A DNA stretch of 64,000 nt from Agitococcus lubricus (GTDB taxonomy: Bacteria > Pseudomonadota > Gammaproteobacteria > Pseudomonadales > Moraxellaceae): positions 186,001-250,000 of the forward strand of contig NZ_QAON01000001.1 in the NCBI RefSeq assembly GCF_003051055.1, given 5' to 3'. The notes beneath the pieces are model-generated. The model had not been told where the DNA came from. It saw nothing but the letters and a program-made list of their open reading frames with translations, and did no database searches. Below are positions 40,113 through 49,435 of the stretch, one piece after another. Positions within the stretch are counted from its first letter, which is position 1. Every line of letters starts with the position of its first letter. Both the position numbers and the translations under genes were made by a program.

Positions 40113-40178
40113 CCTAGGGCGTGTGTTCTATTGACCCGCTTTATCGCGACACCATCAAAAGCTCAACAGCGCCTAGGC
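40113..40178. repeat. Palindromic intergenic repeat
   Basis: CCTAGGGCG (from 40113) and CGCCTAGG (to 40177) flank about 48 bases that include GTTCTATTGAC and CATCAAAAGCTCAACAG. The words resemble the hairpin at 13045-13096 and sequence near 2840 and 54136, suggesting a dispersed family. It lies between convergent genes. Confidence 0.45.
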
Positions 40179-40187
40179 ATTGGCTAG

Positions 40188-41105
40188 TTATAAAACATAC
40201 AGCCTGTTACGGCCTTCTTCTTTAGCACGATACAAGGCTTGGTCGGCTATTTCGACTAAATCACTGACATGCTGTTCGGGTTGCGGCATTAAGGTCGTCA
40301 AGCCGATACTCAAGGTCACGATGCCATAAGGTGATAATTTATGTTCTACCGCTAATTTGCGGCAGCGATTGAGAACCTGTTCGGCCATCATAGCCGCACC
40401 GTTGGCATCGGTGTCTGGTAATAGGCAAACAAACTCTTCGCCACCGTATCTAAACACCACATCCGCAGGACGACGTAAGAGTTGTGTTAAGGTGTTGACA
40501 ATCGCTTTTAGGCAATCATCTCCTGCTAAATGGCCGTATTGGTCGTTGTATTGCTTAAAATAGTCGACATCTATCATCATCAAAGACAAGGGCAAATGCG
40601 CGCGCATGGCGCGTCTAAACTCACGCGGCAAACACTCATCAAAATAACGACGATTACGCGCACCTGTTAAGCCATCAATCCAGACTAAATCGGCCAATAA
40701 ATCGCGATAGCGTTTTAGCTCTAAATGGTTCGCAATACGTGCCTTGACCACTGCGGGACTGAATGGTTTAACGATATAGTCGATTGCGCCCAAACGTAGG
40801 CCTTTTTCTTCGCTATCCGTTGCGGCCATCGCGGTCACAAAAACAATAGGAATGTCTTTGGTAACAACATCTGACTTCAAACGCTGACACACTTCATGCC
40901 CATTCATTTCGGGCATAATAATATCAAGCAAAATTAAATCGGGTCGTGTTTTAGCGGCTAACTCTAAGGCCTCATGGCCGTTAGTGGCAAACAATACCTC
41001 GTAATCAGGTGCTAACATCGCGTGCATAACTTCGATATTGGCAGGAGTGTCATCAACGACCAAAATGGTCGCACGTGTTGTTACAGGGTTGATAGGGTCA
41101 ATCAA
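40188..41105 (-). CDS. Response regulator with diguanylate cyclase (REC-GGDEF)
   Basis: About 305 residues. An N-terminal receiver ([29 protein letters not shown]) is joined to a GGDEF domain with an intact active site RYGGEEF and a RxxD inhibitory site (RPAD) five residues before it, so it should make cyclic di-GMP with product feedback. The probable start is the TTG at 41105, with GGAGAC upstream; it overlaps the TGA of the preceding kinase gene by eight bases. That overlap and the receiver domain make the MASE1 kinase its likely phosphodonor. Confidence 0.92.
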   Translation of the reverse strand: MIDPINPVTTRATILVVDDTPANIEVMHAMLAPDYEVLFATNGHEALELAAKTRPDLILLDIIMPEMNGHEVCQRLKSDVVTKDIPIVFVTAMAATDSEEKGLRLGAIDYIVKPFSPAVVKARIANHLELKRYRDLLADLVWIDGLTGARNRRYFDECLPREFRRAMRAHLPLSLMMIDVDYFKQYNDQYGHLAGDDCLKAIVNTLTQLLRRPADVVFRYGGEEFVCLLPDTDANGAAMMAEQVLNRCRKLAVEHKLSPYGIVTLSIGLTTLMPQPEQHVSDLVEIADQALYRAKEEGRNRLYVL

Positions 41106-44100
41106 CGTTTGTCTCCACAATAGAAATCAACTCAGCCAACAGTTGTTGCGCATATTTAAAGTCTAGCTTTGCTAAGGCATTTGCTAAGTCTTCTGTTTTA
41201 ACCACATCGTATTTAGCCAAGTCTTGTTGTAACTCATTAAATACACGGCGTCCATCTAAACTATTACGCAATAATAAATGATTCAGTTGCATAATGCGCT
41301 GTACAAATGTCTGTTGTTCTTGAGTTTCTATGGGTGGTAAGGTCTGCGTATCGGTCTGTAAGACTAAAAATTGGCTCAGTACCTCCGCCAACTCATGAAA
41401 ATCTATAGGCTTGGCAATATGGCCATTCATGCCTATTTCTAAGCACCGTTGTTTGTCTGTGGGCATGGCATAAGCCGTTAGTGCAATAATCGGTAGCGTT
41501 TCACGGTCAAAACGCTCCCGAATTCTGAGTGTGGTTTCAAAGCCATCCATAACGGGCATTTGTAAGTCCATTAAAATTAAGGCATAGGGATGTGTGGTAT
41601 TATGTAATTTTTCGAGGGCTTTAGTGCCATTAGCGGCAATATCTACCTCTAAGCCTAAACGCTGTAACATTTCTTTTTGAAGACGTTGGTTAATCGCGTT
41701 ATCTTCTACCAATAAAATACGTGCCATTAAAAATCGACGGATTGGCGTAATCATGGCGGGTTCTTGCAACATGGGTTGTTGGCCAAACACTTGCTCTATG
41801 GCAGTTTGCAAGACGGAGGGGAGAATGGGCTTTTGTAAGTGCGCACTAAAAAATGCGCCTTCGGTCATTTGTTTAATGCGTGCAAAACCATAACCAGTCA
41901 TTAAAAATAAACTAGGACGATGTTTTAGATTGAGTTGTTGTAGCCGTCGCGCGACCTCTATGCCATCACAAATGGGCATTTTCCAATCCATAATCACCAA
42001 ATCGAAGGGATGCGTGTTATCTTGTTCTTGAATCAGCGTTAATGCTTGTAAGCCCGAAGATAAAGACCTTGCTTCATACCCCTGATGTCGCAGCATGGCA
42101 ACTAACACCGCTTGCAATGCCGATGAGTCATCCACGACCAACACATGCAGGGGCTGACTGACAGAGCTAATAGATGGGGTATTTAACTGCGTTGGCGCAA
42201 TATCAAACTCTAACTCTATACTAAATGTACTCCCTACCCCTGCCGTACTCTCGACACGGATATGCCCTCCCATCAACTCTACTAATCCTTTACTCACCAC
42301 AAGACCTAAGCCTGTACCGCCATAACGACGCGTGATTGAACCATCGGCTTGTGAAAATGCAGAAAATAGCCGTTTTTGTTGTTCTGGGTTAATGCCAATC
42401 CCTGTATCGCTGACAGCAAATAACAGACGTACATGTGTGGTTTGTAAACTCAATACGGTCACACGGACAACCACTTCGCCACGCTCCGTAAATTTGACTG
42501 CGTTATTGGCTAAGTTAAGTAATACCTGTCCTAAACGTATGGGGTCACCCATCAACTGGGTGGGAAGCTGCGGGGGTAAATCGACAATAAATTCAATTTT
42601 TTTATCGGCTGCAATTAACATGACTTGTTGTGAGATTTTTTGTAATACGTCTGCGACATCAAACATATCATGGCCAATCTCGATACGACCCGCCTCAATT
42701 TTAGAAAAATCCAAAATATCGTTAATAATACTTAATAAGGAACGCGCTGAACTGTCAATTTTTTCTAAATATTCTCGTTCTTGCGCTTGTAAAGGCAATC
42801 CTAATAACAAATGCGAAAAGCCAATAATCGCATTCATGGGGGTTCTAATTTCATGACTCATGTTGGCCAAAAATTGCCCTTTTGCAATATTCGCTTGTTC
42901 GGCTTCTTGTCTGGCACTCTCTAAAGCCGCATTTTGCTGTACTAATACCTCGGTATGTTGAGCAATCATGCGCTCTAAGTATTGGCGGCGACCCGAGTTA
43001 ATCATGGTATAGGTGACAGCCAATGCGGTACTTAATAATCCAATCATTAAGACAGACCATGTTAGCCACGATTCATATTGGGTCAGTCGTTGGGGCGTTG
43101 GCCAAATTTGCATTTGCCAATGTTGTTGGCCAATCGCCAATTGATAGGTGTTATACATGCCTAATGACTTCACCAAACGCCACACTTGGGGACTAGGCGG
43201 TTGGCCATAGACAACTTTAGCCGCCACGGTATCTTTTACCATCAACGAAAGCTCAGGCGTCATTAACTCCTCTGTTAAACGTTCCAACACCCTATCAGCT
43301 TTGAGCACAATCACAATAAAGCCTTGTATCTGTGACCAATCATTTTGTCCCGTTAAGGGTCGCTTAAAGACAGGCGTATATAACAACACACTGATTTTAT
43401 TGGTGGGAGCTTGAATCAATTGCACAGGTGAAGTGAGTGTCGGAGAGTTAGTCAGTACGGCACGGTTCAGCGCAGGGAGTCGGTCTGCTTTCGCTAAAAT
43501 ATTAAAGCCAAAGGCTTTGCTATTTTCTTCATTGACAGGATAAATATAACGAATCGCTAGACGATGTGTGGCCGCTTGTAATGTCTTTGAGTCTACATCT
43601 TCAAAAACCTGAATCGCTCTTTTTTGCTCTTGGGAGACTTGATTCTGCCATGCTAAGCGTTCCGTATCTGGTAAATATTCCGCCCATTGTACCGCTTGCA
43701 CTTCGGGATGCGAGGCCTGCCACTCGCCAACAAAGGCACTGAATTCATCGGCTGCAACATGGTGACTGCCATAAAAAAAGCCCCGTACAAGTTGAGAAAA
43801 CTCATCATAATCCGTAAAACGACGCTGAACTTGCGAGGTGAATAACTGAGCACTGACCGTGAAACGATTAATACGCTCTTGACGCTCTAATTGGCTAACC
43901 AACACACAACCAAGCACCGCAAAACTGAAGGTCGCTATTAATACAACGGTGACTATGACTGCGCGAGTACGGTCATAAAAAGGTTTATTCATCCCCCAAA
44001 TAATCAGCAATGGTGCAAAAACTAACACACCAATACTGTCCCCCATCCACCATGTTAACCAATTTTGTATATATTGGTCTGGTGGGATAAAACCCGCGAT

Positions 44101-44577
44101 ATAGCGTACCGTGACACTCCATGTCGGGTTAATTAAGGTTGCAACGATACCGCCTAATGCTAAGGACTTAATAACAACCGCAGGCTCTTGAAACCCTTCT
44201 TGACGCGGCACAAAATGCTGAATCAGAGCAGCACCCACCCACGCCTGTAAGCCTGCACCTAATGCACACAGAATGGGAATCAGCCAATTTACTTGATAAA
44301 TGGGTAGTCCAGTCACATTGGCACTGATAACCACATTAATCGCTATCGTACCAACAATCACACCAATAACAAATCGTGCACCCGCCAATAAAACCCATGC
44401 AAGGGCAATACCCGCAGGTGGCCATACAGGAGAGGCAAATCCTAAGGGACTACTCAACGCCAAACCAATATACGCAGTCGCAAAATAAACGAGGGCTAGG
44501 AACAAATTGCCCATAATGGGATGGCGAATGGTATGTGCAATATAGTGGTCAATACTCAATTTCTGCAAATTATCCAT
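41098..44577 (-). CDS. MASE1-CHASE hybrid histidine kinase with two receiver domains
   Basis: An 1159-residue sensor. A MASE1 membrane domain of about eight helices occupies residues 20-225 ([20 protein letters not shown] is typical). A CHASE-type periplasmic domain spans about 240-480, with another helix near 510, HisKA ([20 protein letters not shown]), HATPase ([25 protein letters not shown]), receiver 1 ([16 protein letters not shown]) and receiver 2 ([21 protein letters not shown]). The last 95 residues are helical like an HPt bundle but lack its phosphorylatable His motif. The overlapping downstream gene is a REC-GGDEF protein, so the pair probably controls cyclic di-GMP. Confidence 0.93.
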   Translation of the reverse strand: MDNLQKLSIDHYIAHTIRHPIMGNLFLALVYFATAYIGLALSSPLGFASPVWPPAGIALAWVLLAGARFVIGVIVGTIAINVVISANVTGLPIYQVNWLIPILCALGAGLQAWVGAALIQHFVPRQEGFQEPAVVIKSLALGGIVATLINPTWSVTVRYIAGFIPPDQYIQNWLTWWMGDSIGVLVFAPLLIIWGMNKPFYDRTRAVIVTVVLIATFSFAVLGCVLVSQLERQERINRFTVSAQLFTSQVQRRFTDYDEFSQLVRGFFYGSHHVAADEFSAFVGEWQASHPEVQAVQWAEYLPDTERLAWQNQVSQEQKRAIQVFEDVDSKTLQAATHRLAIRYIYPVNEENSKAFGFNILAKADRLPALNRAVLTNSPTLTSPVQLIQAPTNKISVLLYTPVFKRPLTGQNDWSQIQGFIVIVLKADRVLERLTEELMTPELSLMVKDTVAAKVVYGQPPSPQVWRLVKSLGMYNTYQLAIGQQHWQMQIWPTPQRLTQYESWLTWSVLMIGLLSTALAVTYTMINSGRRQYLERMIAQHTEVLVQQNAALESARQEAEQANIAKGQFLANMSHEIRTPMNAIIGFSHLLLGLPLQAQEREYLEKIDSSARSLLSIINDILDFSKIEAGRIEIGHDMFDVADVLQKISQQVMLIAADKKIEFIVDLPPQLPTQLMGDPIRLGQVLLNLANNAVKFTERGEVVVRVTVLSLQTTHVRLLFAVSDTGIGINPEQQKRLFSAFSQADGSITRRYGGTGLGLVVSKGLVELMGGHIRVESTAGVGSTFSIELEFDIAPTQLNTPSISSVSQPLHVLVVDDSSALQAVLVAMLRHQGYEARSLSSGLQALTLIQEQDNTHPFDLVIMDWKMPICDGIEVARRLQQLNLKHRPSLFLMTGYGFARIKQMTEGAFFSAHLQKPILPSVLQTAIEQVFGQQPMLQEPAMITPIRRFLMARILLVEDNAINQRLQKEMLQRLGLEVDIAANGTKALEKLHNTTHPYALILMDLQMPVMDGFETTLRIRERFDRETLPIIALTAYAMPTDKQRCLEIGMNGHIAKPIDFHELAEVLSQFLVLQTDTQTLPPIETQEQQTFVQRIMQLNHLLLRNSLDGRRVFNELQQDLAKYDVVKTEDLANALAKLDFKYAQQLLAELISIVETNVD

Positions 44578-44788
44578 ATCGGCTTTAGGCTTAGGTGAGT
44601 GCGGCAGATAAACAAGTGGGTCGTCTTATCATACACGCGCCTCTATAAGACGGCACTAGCTAGTTTGGGATTAAACGCTGCCAATTCATTATAAAAAACT
44701 ATCATAACAATAAAAAATAATAGTTTTACACAATCGCATTTTCTCTCTAAGATGGAGTCTATAGAAGCACAACTTAGAGGATACGATC

Positions 44789-45034
44789 ATGGCTCACATT
44801 AAACAATTTATTAGCACCCATCGTCATACCTTAAAGAAGACCTTAAGTTACTATGTGATGCACATTACTGTCGCTGCGATTGTCGCTTTTATGGTAACAG
44901 GCAATATTTGGATGGCGTTAACGTTGAGTATGTTGGAGCCTAGTGTGCAAGCGGTGGCGTTTTTCTTTCATGAACGGGCATGGGCGCGTAAAGAGCAAAC
45001 AACCATTGCCGTACCAACGGTGGTTCATGCTTAG
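44789..45034 (+). CDS. DUF2061 small membrane protein
   Basis: An 81-residue protein of the DUF2061 family: THRHTLKKTLSYYVMHITVAAIVAFMVTGN, a second helix, and the conserved EPSVQAVAFFFHERAWAR, which is the family's usual end motif. Two membrane segments are likely (about 22-40 and 44-66). The ribosome site AGAGGA lies about seven bases before the ATG. Some 70 bases upstream there is an AACAATAAAAAATAA run. Its function is unknown. It is a single gene ending at a hairpin. Confidence 0.85.
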   Translation: MAHIKQFISTHRHTLKKTLSYYVMHITVAAIVAFMVTGNIWMALTLSMLEPSVQAVAFFFHERAWARKEQTTIAVPTVVHA

Positions 45035-45056
45035 CTTAGCATCTTAGTCATCATGT

Positions 45057-45081
45057 CGACTCCATGCAAAACACGGAGTCG
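45057..45081. terminator. Hairpin between DUF2061 gene and quinone oxidoreductase
   Basis: CGACTCC (45057-45063) pairs with GGAGTCG (45075-45081) over an 11-base loop; flanking ATCAT/ATGAT words extend it imperfectly. It lies between convergent genes and has no long T-run. Confidence 0.55.
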
Positions 45082-45090
45082 ATGATTACT

Positions 45091-46068
45091 TTACTCCATG
45101 ACTAATAACGCTTTACCTGTCACTTTACGCTGCATTAAGTCATTCAAGGCTTGAGCGGCTTGCGCCAAGGGATATTCTGCTGAAATATGCGGTTTTAATT
45201 GCCCCTGCATCAGCCATGCAAACAACTGCATCATATTGGCTTGATTATCTTGTTTTTGCCGAACCGCAAACTCTCCCCAAAACACACCAACAATTGCACA
45301 ACCTTTGAGTAAAGCTAAATTTAGTGGCACTTTGGGAATATCGCCCGCAGCAAAGCCAACCACTAAATAACGACCACGCCATGCCATTGAACGCAAGGCG
45401 GGTTCGGCATAATCGCCACCCACCGCATCGTAAACCACATCCACTCCTTTGCCGTCAGTCAAGGTTTTGATTTGTTCACGCCAGTTAGCTTCGGTGTAAT
45501 TCACCACAGCATCTGCGCCATATTGTTGGCAAACCGCTAATTTTTCAGCCGTTGAAGCGGCAGCAATCACTTTTGCCCCCATGACTTTGGCGAGTTGCAC
45601 CGCAGCTAAACCCACTCCACCTGCTGCCCCCAAGACCAATACGGTTTCACCTGCTTGCAACTGAGCGCGGTCTTTTAATGCGTGATAGGACGTGCCAAAG
45701 ACATAAGCAAAGCTTGCTGCTGTTTTAAAATCAAAGACGGGTGGCACAGGAAACACCCGTGAGCCATCAGTGACAACTTCTTCGGCAAAACCACCCCAAC
45801 CAGTCATGGCAATGACGGTATCTCCGACTTTTAGGTGTTTAACACCTTCGCCAACTTCTTTAACCACACCTGCCACTTCGCCACCCGGTGAAAAGGGCAA
45901 TTCGGGTTTGAATTGGTATTTATTTTGAATAATTAAGGTATCAGGAAAATTAACACCACAGGCTTTGACGCTAATGACGACTTGTTTTGCACCTGCTTGT
46001 GGTGAAGGAATATCTTCTAAAACAAGTGTTTCGGGAAGGCCATGAGTTTTGCAAAGAATAGCTTTCAT
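45091..46068 (-). CDS. NADPH:quinone oxidoreductase-type medium-chain dehydrogenase
   Basis: A 325-residue zinc-free MDR-superfamily enzyme. The N-terminal GroES-like half has FSPGGEVAGVVKEVG; the nucleotide-binding half has VLVLGAAGGVGLAAVQLAKVMGAKVIAAAST and VYDAVGGDYAEPALRSM. The structural-zinc cysteines of alcohol dehydrogenases are absent. Members reduce quinones, enones or acyl-CoA enoyl groups with NADPH. It is the last gene of a seven-gene operon, its ATG overlapping the stop of the preceding hydrolase gene by one base. The specific substrate cannot be told. Confidence 0.9.
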   Translation of the reverse strand: MKAILCKTHGLPETLVLEDIPSPQAGAKQVVISVKACGVNFPDTLIIQNKYQFKPELPFSPGGEVAGVVKEVGEGVKHLKVGDTVIAMTGWGGFAEEVVTDGSRVFPVPPVFDFKTAASFAYVFGTSYHALKDRAQLQAGETVLVLGAAGGVGLAAVQLAKVMGAKVIAAASTAEKLAVCQQYGADAVVNYTEANWREQIKTLTDGKGVDVVYDAVGGDYAEPALRSMAWRGRYLVVGFAAGDIPKVPLNLALLKGCAIVGVFWGEFAVRQKQDNQANMMQLFAWLMQGQLKPHISAEYPLAQAAQALNDLMQRKVTGKALLVME

Positions 46069-46868
46069 TATATTACCTTTATAAACTTTTCTAAGGCTGC
46101 ATTGACTGCATCAGGTGTTTCAACGGTTGAGGTATGCCCTGCTTGTGGAATCACCACCAATTGACTGTGTTTAATTGCGGCGTGCATGCGTCGTGATTTG
46201 GCAGGAATGGTGGCAATATCCTCATCACCGACAATAATCAAAGTGGGTGTCGTAATTGAAGGTAAATATTGATAAACCCCTTGTCGACTAAACACACCAT
46301 TAATGGCTTTGCCAATATTGACTCGGTCGTTTTGCAACAAACGCCGACGCATTTCAACGCGTTGTTCAGCACGATGAGGGTCAGTTAAAAAGGTTTGACC
46401 AAACATGATGTGCATCGCTTGTGGCGCAACCACGGCCATCCCCAACCAACGGGCAATTTTGGGTAAGACTTTATATTTTAATAAATTTTGCTTAGGTTCT
46501 AGATCGGCGGAAGTTTCGAGCAAACTTAAAGACAACAACCATTCCCGATGATGAATGGCCAAACGCATACCGACAAAACCGCCCATCGACAAACCAACAA
46601 AATGCACAGGTTTGCCAACCAATTGTTTAATCAAAGCCAAAGCATCAGCAGCGAGTGTGTCCATGTCATAACCACTGTCGGTCGCTTGGGAACGGCCTTG
46701 TGCTCTAAAATCAAAGGTAATACAACGATAATGCTGTTTGAAGAAGGCAACTTGTGCCTCATACATTTGACCACTCCACAACAAACCATGCGCAAAAACA
46801 ATGGTTTGCGCACCTTGGCCATGCTCTTCGTAATAAATATTTGCACCATTTACCGTTAAATAAGGCAT
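46068..46868 (-). CDS. Alpha/beta hydrolase
   Basis: A 266-residue cytosolic hydrolase. FAHGLLWSGQMYE is the oxyanion loop, FVGLSMGGFVGMRLA holds the nucleophile Ser in GLSMGG, GDEDIATIP contains the acid and AGHTSTVE the His. The cap region is helical (about 120-190). It belongs to the broad family of esterases and lactonases near 3-oxoadipate enol-lactonase. Its coupling to the flanking SDR and quinone oxidoreductase genes (1-2 base junctions) suggests it removes an ester, lactone or thioester intermediate of the same pathway. Confidence 0.9.
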   Translation of the reverse strand: MPYLTVNGANIYYEEHGQGAQTIVFAHGLLWSGQMYEAQVAFFKQHYRCITFDFRAQGRSQATDSGYDMDTLAADALALIKQLVGKPVHFVGLSMGGFVGMRLAIHHREWLLSLSLLETSADLEPKQNLLKYKVLPKIARWLGMAVVAPQAMHIMFGQTFLTDPHRAEQRVEMRRRLLQNDRVNIGKAINGVFSRQGVYQYLPSITTPTLIIVGDEDIATIPAKSRRMHAAIKHSQLVVIPQAGHTSTVETPDAVNAALEKFIKVI

Positions 46869-46869
46869 G

Positions 46870-47712
46870 TCACAAACTCACTAACGTTGGATTACGCTCT
46901 TGTAAAATATCTTCCATGCGTAGTTGAATGGATGATTTAATTTTGGCATGGGTAAAGATGTAAAAGCGTTCTTCTTGAATCGCCGTAAAGACATCATTAG
47001 CCACTTTTTCGACAGGAATACCTTTCGCCACTGCTTGTTGCACCATACCTGCGGTAAAACGATTAACTTGGTCGGCTTGACTAAAATCAATGCTTTGGCC
47101 AACAGTGCGATTACGCTCTGCCTCGGCAATGCCTGTTTTGACCCATGCAGGACACAATACCGAGACTTTTAACTTAGCTTGGCGCAGTTGTAAATCAAAA
47201 AACAAACCTTCAGAAACCGTCACCACCGCATGTTTACTGGCATTATAAGCGGCAGTACATGGCAACGATAACATGCCTGCAACTGATGCTGTATTAACAA
47301 TATGTCCTTCTTCATTGTTGGCTAACATTCGGGGAATAAAAGCTCTTAAACCATTGGTTACCCCATAAAAATTAACCCCCATCACCCATTGCCAATCTTC
47401 AGGTGTGGTTTCCCAAACAGGCCGAGAAATCGCCACCCCTGCATTATTGACTAACAGATGAACGTTACCAAAATGAGCAAATACCGCATTGGCAAAGGCA
47501 TCAACCTGTTGGTGATTAGCCACATCAAATGCTTGGCTAAATACCTCGACCCCTTGTGCAACAAACTCATCGACTGTTGTTTGTAATTTTTGGCTATTAA
47601 TATCGGCTAAAGCGAGCTTCATGCCGTGTTGTGCCGCTTGTTGAGCAATCGCCTTGCCAATGCCTTCGGCTGCACCTGTAATCACCGCAACTTTGTTTTT
47701 TAAATCTTTCAT
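46870..47712 (-). CDS. Short-chain dehydrogenase/reductase
   Basis: A 280-residue SDR. The cofactor motif is TGAAEGIGKAIA with a following ADIN, the NNAG motif is LLVNNAGVAIS, and the catalytic set is ASVAGML (Ser) and YNASK (Tyr, Lys). The C-terminal 60 residues are longer than in classical SDRs and resemble proteins annotated as membrane-associated SDRs in Acinetobacter lipid operons. It lies one base upstream of the alpha/beta hydrolase gene, and a 182-base gap with a palindromic repeat separates it from the other SDR. Confidence 0.91.
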   Translation of the reverse strand: MKDLKNKVAVITGAAEGIGKAIAQQAAQHGMKLALADINSQKLQTTVDEFVAQGVEVFSQAFDVANHQQVDAFANAVFAHFGNVHLLVNNAGVAISRPVWETTPEDWQWVMGVNFYGVTNGLRAFIPRMLANNEEGHIVNTASVAGMLSLPCTAAYNASKHAVVTVSEGLFFDLQLRQAKLKVSVLCPAWVKTGIAEAERNRTVGQSIDFSQADQVNRFTAGMVQQAVAKGIPVEKVANDVFTAIQEERFYIFTHAKIKSSIQLRMEDILQERNPTLVSL

Positions 47713-47766
47713 AAGTACTCTGTATTATTATCATTAACGGTACGCAAAATGTCAGAAAATCATCAA

Positions 47767-47888
47767 TGGGTATTAACAGGGATAGCGTGGTGCAGCATGT
47801 TCGAGGCAGGGATGCCGAGTTCTGCGCCACAAATGGTTTTGCTTACTTTTGCCGAAACAAAAGTAAGGCCTGCCGCAGGCAATACCCA
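47767..47888. repeat. Palindromic repeat inside the catabolic operon
   Basis: CTTACTTTTG (47842-47851) and CAAAAGTAAG (47858-47867) form a perfect 10-base hairpin with a CCGAAA loop. TGGGTATT (47767-47774) and AATACCCA (47881-47888) bound a 122-base block. The gap between the two SDR genes carries no ORF. I believe similar TTACTTTTGxxxCAAAAGTAA repeats occur in many proteobacterial genomes. Confidence 0.55.
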
Positions 47889-47894
47889 GAACGC

Positions 47895-48659
47895 CTATCC
47901 CAACAAATATCCACCATCAACATTTAAACACACACCCGTTGTATAACTGGCCGCAGGTGACACCAAATACAATACCGCACCTGCCATTTCATTCGGTTGA
48001 GCAATACGATTCATAGGCACATGTTGTAAAACCGACTTAACAATTTGCTCATTTTTCACCAAGGCTGAGGCAAATTTGGTGTCGGTAAAACCCGGTAATA
48101 AAGCATTAACACGCACGCCCATGCCTGCACATTCTTTGGCAAAGGCTTGGGTCATTGACATCACAGCGGCTTTGGTAATCGAATAAATGCCCTGAAATAA
48201 ACCCGGAATCACACCATTCACTGAGGCAACATTAACGATTGCCCCACCACCGTTTTTCGCCATCAATTTTGCGCCATACGATGACATAAAAAAGTAACCA
48301 CGAATGTTAACATCAACCGTCTTTTGAAAAGCATTAACATCGGTATCGATAATCGAACCAAAATGCGGATTGGTTGCGGCATTATTAACCAGAATATCTA
48401 AACGACCATGTTTAGCCTCAATTTGGGCAAAAATGGCTTCAATTTGTGCCATTTCACCAATATGACAAGCCATTGCTTCGGCTGAGCCACCTGCATTAAT
48501 AATATTATCAACCACCACCTGACAACTTTCGGCTTTACGGCTCGAAATAATCACATGTGCGCCATGTTGGGCTAATAACTCAGCAATCGCTTGGCCAATG
48601 CCACGACTTGCACCTGTCACTAGGGCTATTTTTCCAGATAAATCAAAGGTATTTGCCAT
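47895..48659 (-). CDS. Short-chain dehydrogenase (3-ketoacyl reductase-like)
   Basis: A 254-residue classical SDR. NAD(P)-binding is seen in VTGASRGIGQAIAELL, the structural motif in DILVNNAATNP, the catalytic Ser in VASVNGV and YSITK with Tyr and Lys. The ending NVDGGYLLG is the standard C-terminus of FabG-like enzymes. I start at the ATG at 48659 (MANTFDLSGK); another ATG two codons earlier is possible. It likely oxidises or reduces a hydroxyacyl-CoA or similar alcohol in the operon's pathway. Confidence 0.92.
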   Translation of the reverse strand: MANTFDLSGKIALVTGASRGIGQAIAELLAQHGAHVIISSRKAESCQVVVDNIINAGGSAEAMACHIGEMAQIEAIFAQIEAKHGRLDILVNNAATNPHFGSIIDTDVNAFQKTVDVNIRGYFFMSSYGAKLMAKNGGGAIVNVASVNGVIPGLFQGIYSITKAAVMSMTQAFAKECAGMGVRVNALLPGFTDTKFASALVKNEQIVKSVLQHVPMNRIAQPNEMAGAVLYLVSPAASYTTGVCLNVDGGYLLG

Positions 48660-48684
48660 TATCATTTTTTATACTCAACTGTAA

Positions 48685-48718
48685 CTCCCTCTCCCTTTGG
48701 GGAGGGTTGGGGTGAGGG
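48685..48718. repeat. REP-like CCCTCTCCC hairpin
   Basis: CTCCCTCTCCC, TTT, GGGGAGGG (48685-48706) followed by TTGGGGTGAGGG. It is the same theme as at 12417, 50540, 50750 and 59360. It sits between the phosphatase stop and the SDR start within one operon. Confidence 0.65.
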
Positions 48719-49420
48719 TTAACGATAGGTAATTAATTCTGCTTGATGCTGTTGTTCTAAATGGCCATGACTATTGAGATAGCTAAGACTGAGTCGCTCG
48801 CCACTAAACAACAGCTTAGTCACACCTGTATTCACTAAATTCCAATTAATAGTAAAGGCTTGTTGAGGGTCTAAAGCCAATAACTGCTGCACAATCGCGG
48901 TAATTGTGCCGCCCGACGTAAACACCCAAATATGACGTGCATTCGCTGCTTCAGCACGCACTTGTGCTAAGGCTTGCCAAGTTGCCTGTTGAAATGCTGA
49001 CCATGTTTGTTGGTAATCATGGTCATATTCGCCACTTAACCAACGGTCAACTGCCGCACTAAACAAGGCTTGAAAGGCTTTGCGTGGATTAGGACTAGCC
49101 GCTAAAAACTGCGCCATCGCACTATGTTCGGCCAAATCAGGACGATAACGATTTAAAATCTCAACATGGTCAAACTCATTAAAGCCCGTTAAGCTTTGCC
49201 AAGCACTTGCTGATAAATCATCGGTCATTGCCAAACAATGTTGTGCGGTTTGTAAATGCCGTTTTGCCTGCCCTAAATAGACTTTTTCAACAGGTAAAAG
49301 ACAATCTTTTAACCATTGACCAAGGAGCTGAGCTTGTTGCTCACCACGCGCCGATAATTGGTCGTAATCCGCCGCGCCAAAACTGGCTTGACCATGTCGC
49401 ACCAAATAAATTGCCGCCAT
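48719..49420 (-). CDS. Histidine phosphatase family protein
   Basis: A 233-residue branch-1 histidine phosphatase. LVRHGQASF contains the phosphohistidine, SARGEQQAQLLG follows, and FTSGGTI replaces the usual VsHGgti, so the second catalytic His is not in its normal place. Conserved linkage with APH-like kinases and acyl-CoA dehydrogenases is known in Acinetobacter and Pseudomonas. A dephosphorylating role on the operon's phosphorylated intermediate is tempting but unproven. It starts 15 bases after the kinase gene. Confidence 0.88.
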   Translation of the reverse strand: MAAIYLVRHGQASFGAADYDQLSARGEQQAQLLGQWLKDCLLPVEKVYLGQAKRHLQTAQHCLAMTDDLSASAWQSLTGFNEFDHVEILNRYRPDLAEHSAMAQFLAASPNPRKAFQALFSAAVDRWLSGEYDHDYQQTWSAFQQATWQALAQVRAEAANARHIWVFTSGGTITAIVQQLLALDPQQAFTINWNLVNTGVTKLLFSGERLSLSYLNSHGHLEQQHQAELITYR

Positions 49421-49435
49421 TTTTTACCTCAAAAC

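Noticed and set aside
42332-42856. 174-codon plus-strand ORF
   Set aside because: It lies wholly inside the MASE1 hybrid kinase on the other strand and its product has no domain pattern; it is an antisense shadow.
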